Shown here piece by piece: positions 5,369-6,936 of a stretch of 6,936 nucleotides of DNA. How positions within the stretch are numbered: the stretch's first letter is position 1; the number at the start of each line of letters is the position of its first letter. A model generated the notes under the pieces. That model was not told where the DNA came from. It made no database searches and worked only from the letters and a program-made list of their open reading frames with translations. The translations under genes and the position numbers were made by a program. Origin of the DNA: an uncultured Clostridia bacterium (lineage in GTDB: Bacteria; Bacillota; Clostridia; UMGS1883); contig CANRER010000076.1 of assembly GCA_947629615.1 (NCBI GenBank), positions 1 through 6,936 on the forward strand, in the 5' to 3' direction.

Positions 5369-6460
5369 ATGACAGTAAGAGCAACCATCGCCGAATTCAA
5401 TCCCTTCCACAACGGACACAAGCGCCTTATCGACGCGATGAAGGAGGACGGAGCCGCCGCCGTGGCCGTGATGAGCGGCAACTACGTTCAGCGCGGGGGC
5501 TGTTCGGTCTACGACAAATTCACCCGCGCGAAGGTGGCCGTAAGCTGCGGGCTGGACCTCGTTCTTGAGCTGCCGCTGCTCTACTCGCTTTCCTCCGCCG
5601 AAAACTTCGCCACGGGCGCGGTTGAAATACTGAACGGCTTTTCGCTGATTGACGAGCTGTGGTTCGGCTCCGAGGCGTGCGAGCTCGCTCCGCTCGCCGA
5701 ACTGGCCGACGCCCTGACCGACGAGAGCGACGCCTTCCGCGAGGCGCTTTCCGCCGCGCTTTCCGAGGGGCTAAGCTTCGCCGCCGCCCGCCAGAGGGCG
5801 TTGACGGCGGTTTTGGGCGAAAAGGCCGCCGCCATAGCCGAGCCGAACAATATCCTCGGCGTGGAGTACCTCAAGGCGCTCCTCGCGGGCAGGCGCCATC
5901 GCCCGCTCGGCCCACGCACGCTCGAGAGGAGGCGCGCCCTGCGCGAAAGCCTGAAAACCGGCGAAAGCATCGACAGCTACGTACCCTACCCGCCGGTGTT
6001 TAGGCCCGTGTTCAGCAAAAGCTTCGACCAGCTTATCGCCTACAGGCTCAAAATCGCCTCTGTGGACGAGCTGACCGCCATCGCCGACTGCAACGAGGAG
6101 ATTGCCGCGCGGCTAAAGAAGGCCGCCCACGGCAACTCGCTCGAATCCATCGTGGCCGCGGCCCACAGCCGCCGCTACGCCGACAGCCGCCTGAGGCGGG
6201 TGCTGTTCAACCTTGTGCTCGGCAGCGACGGCCGATACCGTGCGCCGAGCTACATCCGCCCGCTGGCCTTCAGCGAAAGGGGGGCGGAGCTGCTTCGCTC
6301 CGCCGCCGACGCGGCCAAGCTGCCCATAGCCTCGCGCGGAGGCAGCGTCAAGGACGACCCTGTCTTTTGCCTTGAATGTCGAGGCACCGACGTATACAAC
6401 CTTGCCATAGGCCGCCTTGGGGGCGAAGAATTTATGTACTATCCGAGCGTGCAGAAATAG
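5369..6460 (+). CDS. tmcAL: tRNA(Met) cytidine acetate ligase (TmcAL/YlbM family)
   Basis: A 363-residue member of the TmcAL family of Firmicutes, which activates acetate with ATP to acetyl-adenylate and acetylates C34 in the anticodon of elongator tRNA-Met (ac4C34). The N-terminal nucleotidyltransferase-like fold shows AEFNPFHNGHKRLI (8-21; the HxGH-type motif), MSGNYVQRG (35-43), GLDLVLELPLLYSLSSAENF (61-80) and LWFGSE (97-102), followed by the family signature PNNILGVEYLKAL (159-171). The C-terminus carries the typical DDPVFCLECRGTDVYNLA. It is somewhat shorter than the roughly 400 residues usual for the family, but no block is obviously missing. ATG at 5369 has AGGAG at 5354-5358. It is divergent from pta; no good plus-strand promoter is apparent (TATAAC at 5304-5309 lacks a clear -35), so its promoter probably overlaps that of pta. 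It stops at TAG, 7 bp before the convergent comF end. Confidence 0.93.
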   Translation: MTVRATIAEFNPFHNGHKRLIDAMKEDGAAAVAVMSGNYVQRGGCSVYDKFTRAKVAVSCGLDLVLELPLLYSLSSAENFATGAVEILNGFSLIDELWFGSEACELAPLAELADALTDESDAFREALSAALSEGLSFAAARQRALTAVLGEKAAAIAEPNNILGVEYLKALLAGRRHRPLGPRTLERRRALRESLKTGESIDSYVPYPPVFRPVFSKSFDQLIAYRLKIASVDELTAIADCNEEIAARLKKAAHGNSLESIVAAAHSRRYADSRLRRVLFNLVLGSDGRYRAPSYIRPLAFSERGAELLRSAADAAKLPIASRGGSVKDDPVFCLECRGTDVYNLAIGRLGGEEFMYYPSVQK

Positions 6461-6467
6461 GCCCGCG

Positions 6468-6936
6468 TCAGCTGTAGGCCATGATTTCCGCCTGCGGCGT
6501 GTCCTGCGCGGAGAGCGGCTCCGTCCTCGCGACGGCCGCTCCGTATACTCGGGCGCAGCCCATTTTGCGCAGCAACGAGCAGCAGGCCCTCATCGTCGCG
6601 CCGGTGGTCATAACGTCGTCCACCACGAGCCACACGCCGTCAAGCCGCTCGGCCTTCGCGCGGTAAAGCCGCCGAGCGTTCAACAGGCGACGGTTTCGGC
6701 TCAATCCCACCTGATCCTCCCCGCCCTCGATGCGCCGCAGCACGCCCTTTACGGGAACGCCCAGAATACGCCCCAGCTCAAGGGCGATAAGCTTCGTCTG
6801 ATTGTAGCCCCGCCTGCGGCTTGCCAAGCGGCTTTGCGGCACGTATGTCACGTGGTCGGGCCGAAAGCCGCCCATTTCGTCGGCAATGGCCCGCGCGAAG
6901 CAGCGATAGGCGGCGGGGCGGGAACGAAACTTCATC
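6468..6936 (-). CDS. comF: ComF-family phosphoribosyltransferase-like protein (5' truncated by window)
   Basis: The C-terminal two thirds or so of a ComF/GntX-type protein. The 155 visible residues after the Met at 6935 show YVPQSRLASRRRGYNQTKLIA (31-51), the Gln-Val-Gly-Leu and Arg-Asn segment (75-85), and the PRPP-binding motif VVDDVMTTGAT (104-114). In Firmicutes with a competence system, ComFC supports DNA uptake together with the ComFA helicase; many others carry it singly, with an undefined role. The Met at 6935 aligns with an internal position of the family (the region after the zinc-finger-like N-terminus), and no ribosome binding site can be judged because the window ends one base upstream. 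I therefore treat it as partial and running off the edge. It ends in TGA at 6468-6470 and converges on tmcAL with no terminator in between. Confidence 0.88.
   Translation of the reverse strand, partial: MKFRSRPAAYRCFARAIADEMGGFRPDHVTYVPQSRLASRRRGYNQTKLIALELGRILGVPVKGVLRRIEGGEDQVGLSRNRRLLNARRLYRAKAERLDGVWLVVDDVMTTGATMRACCSLLRKMGCARVYGAAVARTEPLSAQDTPQAEIMAYS

Noticed and set aside
6513..6541. GAGCGGC/GCCGCTC inverted repeat as a terminator for tmcAL
   Set aside because: It is only 7 bp with a 15-nt loop, lies inside comF coding sequence, and has no T-run after it; such repeats are expected by chance in GC-rich DNA.

Overview
The window looks like core chromosome of an anaerobic, fermentative Firmicute (class Clostridia; a gut-type lineage such as the Oscillospirales is my guess). 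The grounds are strong AGGAGG-type ribosome binding sites, SigA-type promoters, a tmcAL (ylbM-type) gene, and a set of acetyl-CoA fermentation genes (adhE, pta, ackA). Genes are GC-rich, with frequent ATA isoleucine codons, and they contrast with short AT-rich intergenic segments. I see no insertion sequence, phage gene, CRISPR array, tRNA or rRNA.

Layout. (1) 1-1576, plus strand: the 3' end of adhE, then 17 bp later a gene for an aminoglycoside-phosphotransferase-fold kinase of unknown substrate. (2) 1583-2983, plus strand: a consensus SigA promoter, a small PspC-domain membrane protein, a GC-rich hairpin, then azlC and azlD, which encode a branched-chain amino acid exporter pair. azlC has an in-frame amber codon at 2496-2498, yet the next 54 codons still encode a well-preserved AzlC C-terminus that ends in an ATGA overlap with azlD. 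(3) 2997-3028: a bidirectional terminator. (4) 3050-5263, minus strand: the pta-ackA operon, driven by a strong promoter with an UP-like element. (5) 5369-6460, plus strand: tmcAL, divergent from pta. (6) 6468-6936, minus strand: a ComF-family phosphoribosyltransferase gene cut off by the window edge and convergent with tmcAL.

How the genes work together. AdhE and Pta-AckA are the two classic exits from acetyl-CoA: ethanol (regenerating NAD+) and acetate (making ATP). TmcAL, divergent from pta, uses acetate and ATP to acetylate C34 of elongator tRNA-Met, so an acetate producer and an acetate consumer share one regulatory region of about 105 bp. AzlCD exports branched-chain amino acids, but here AzlC is probably truncated.

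The window is mostly ordinary housekeeping and fermentation genes; I found no obviously new multi-gene system. The observations most worth a second look are the azlC amber codon, an 11-bp perfect inverted repeat running from the pspC -35 box to its start codon (a possible transcript-length-dependent translation switch), and the UP-element promoter architecture at pta-ackA.
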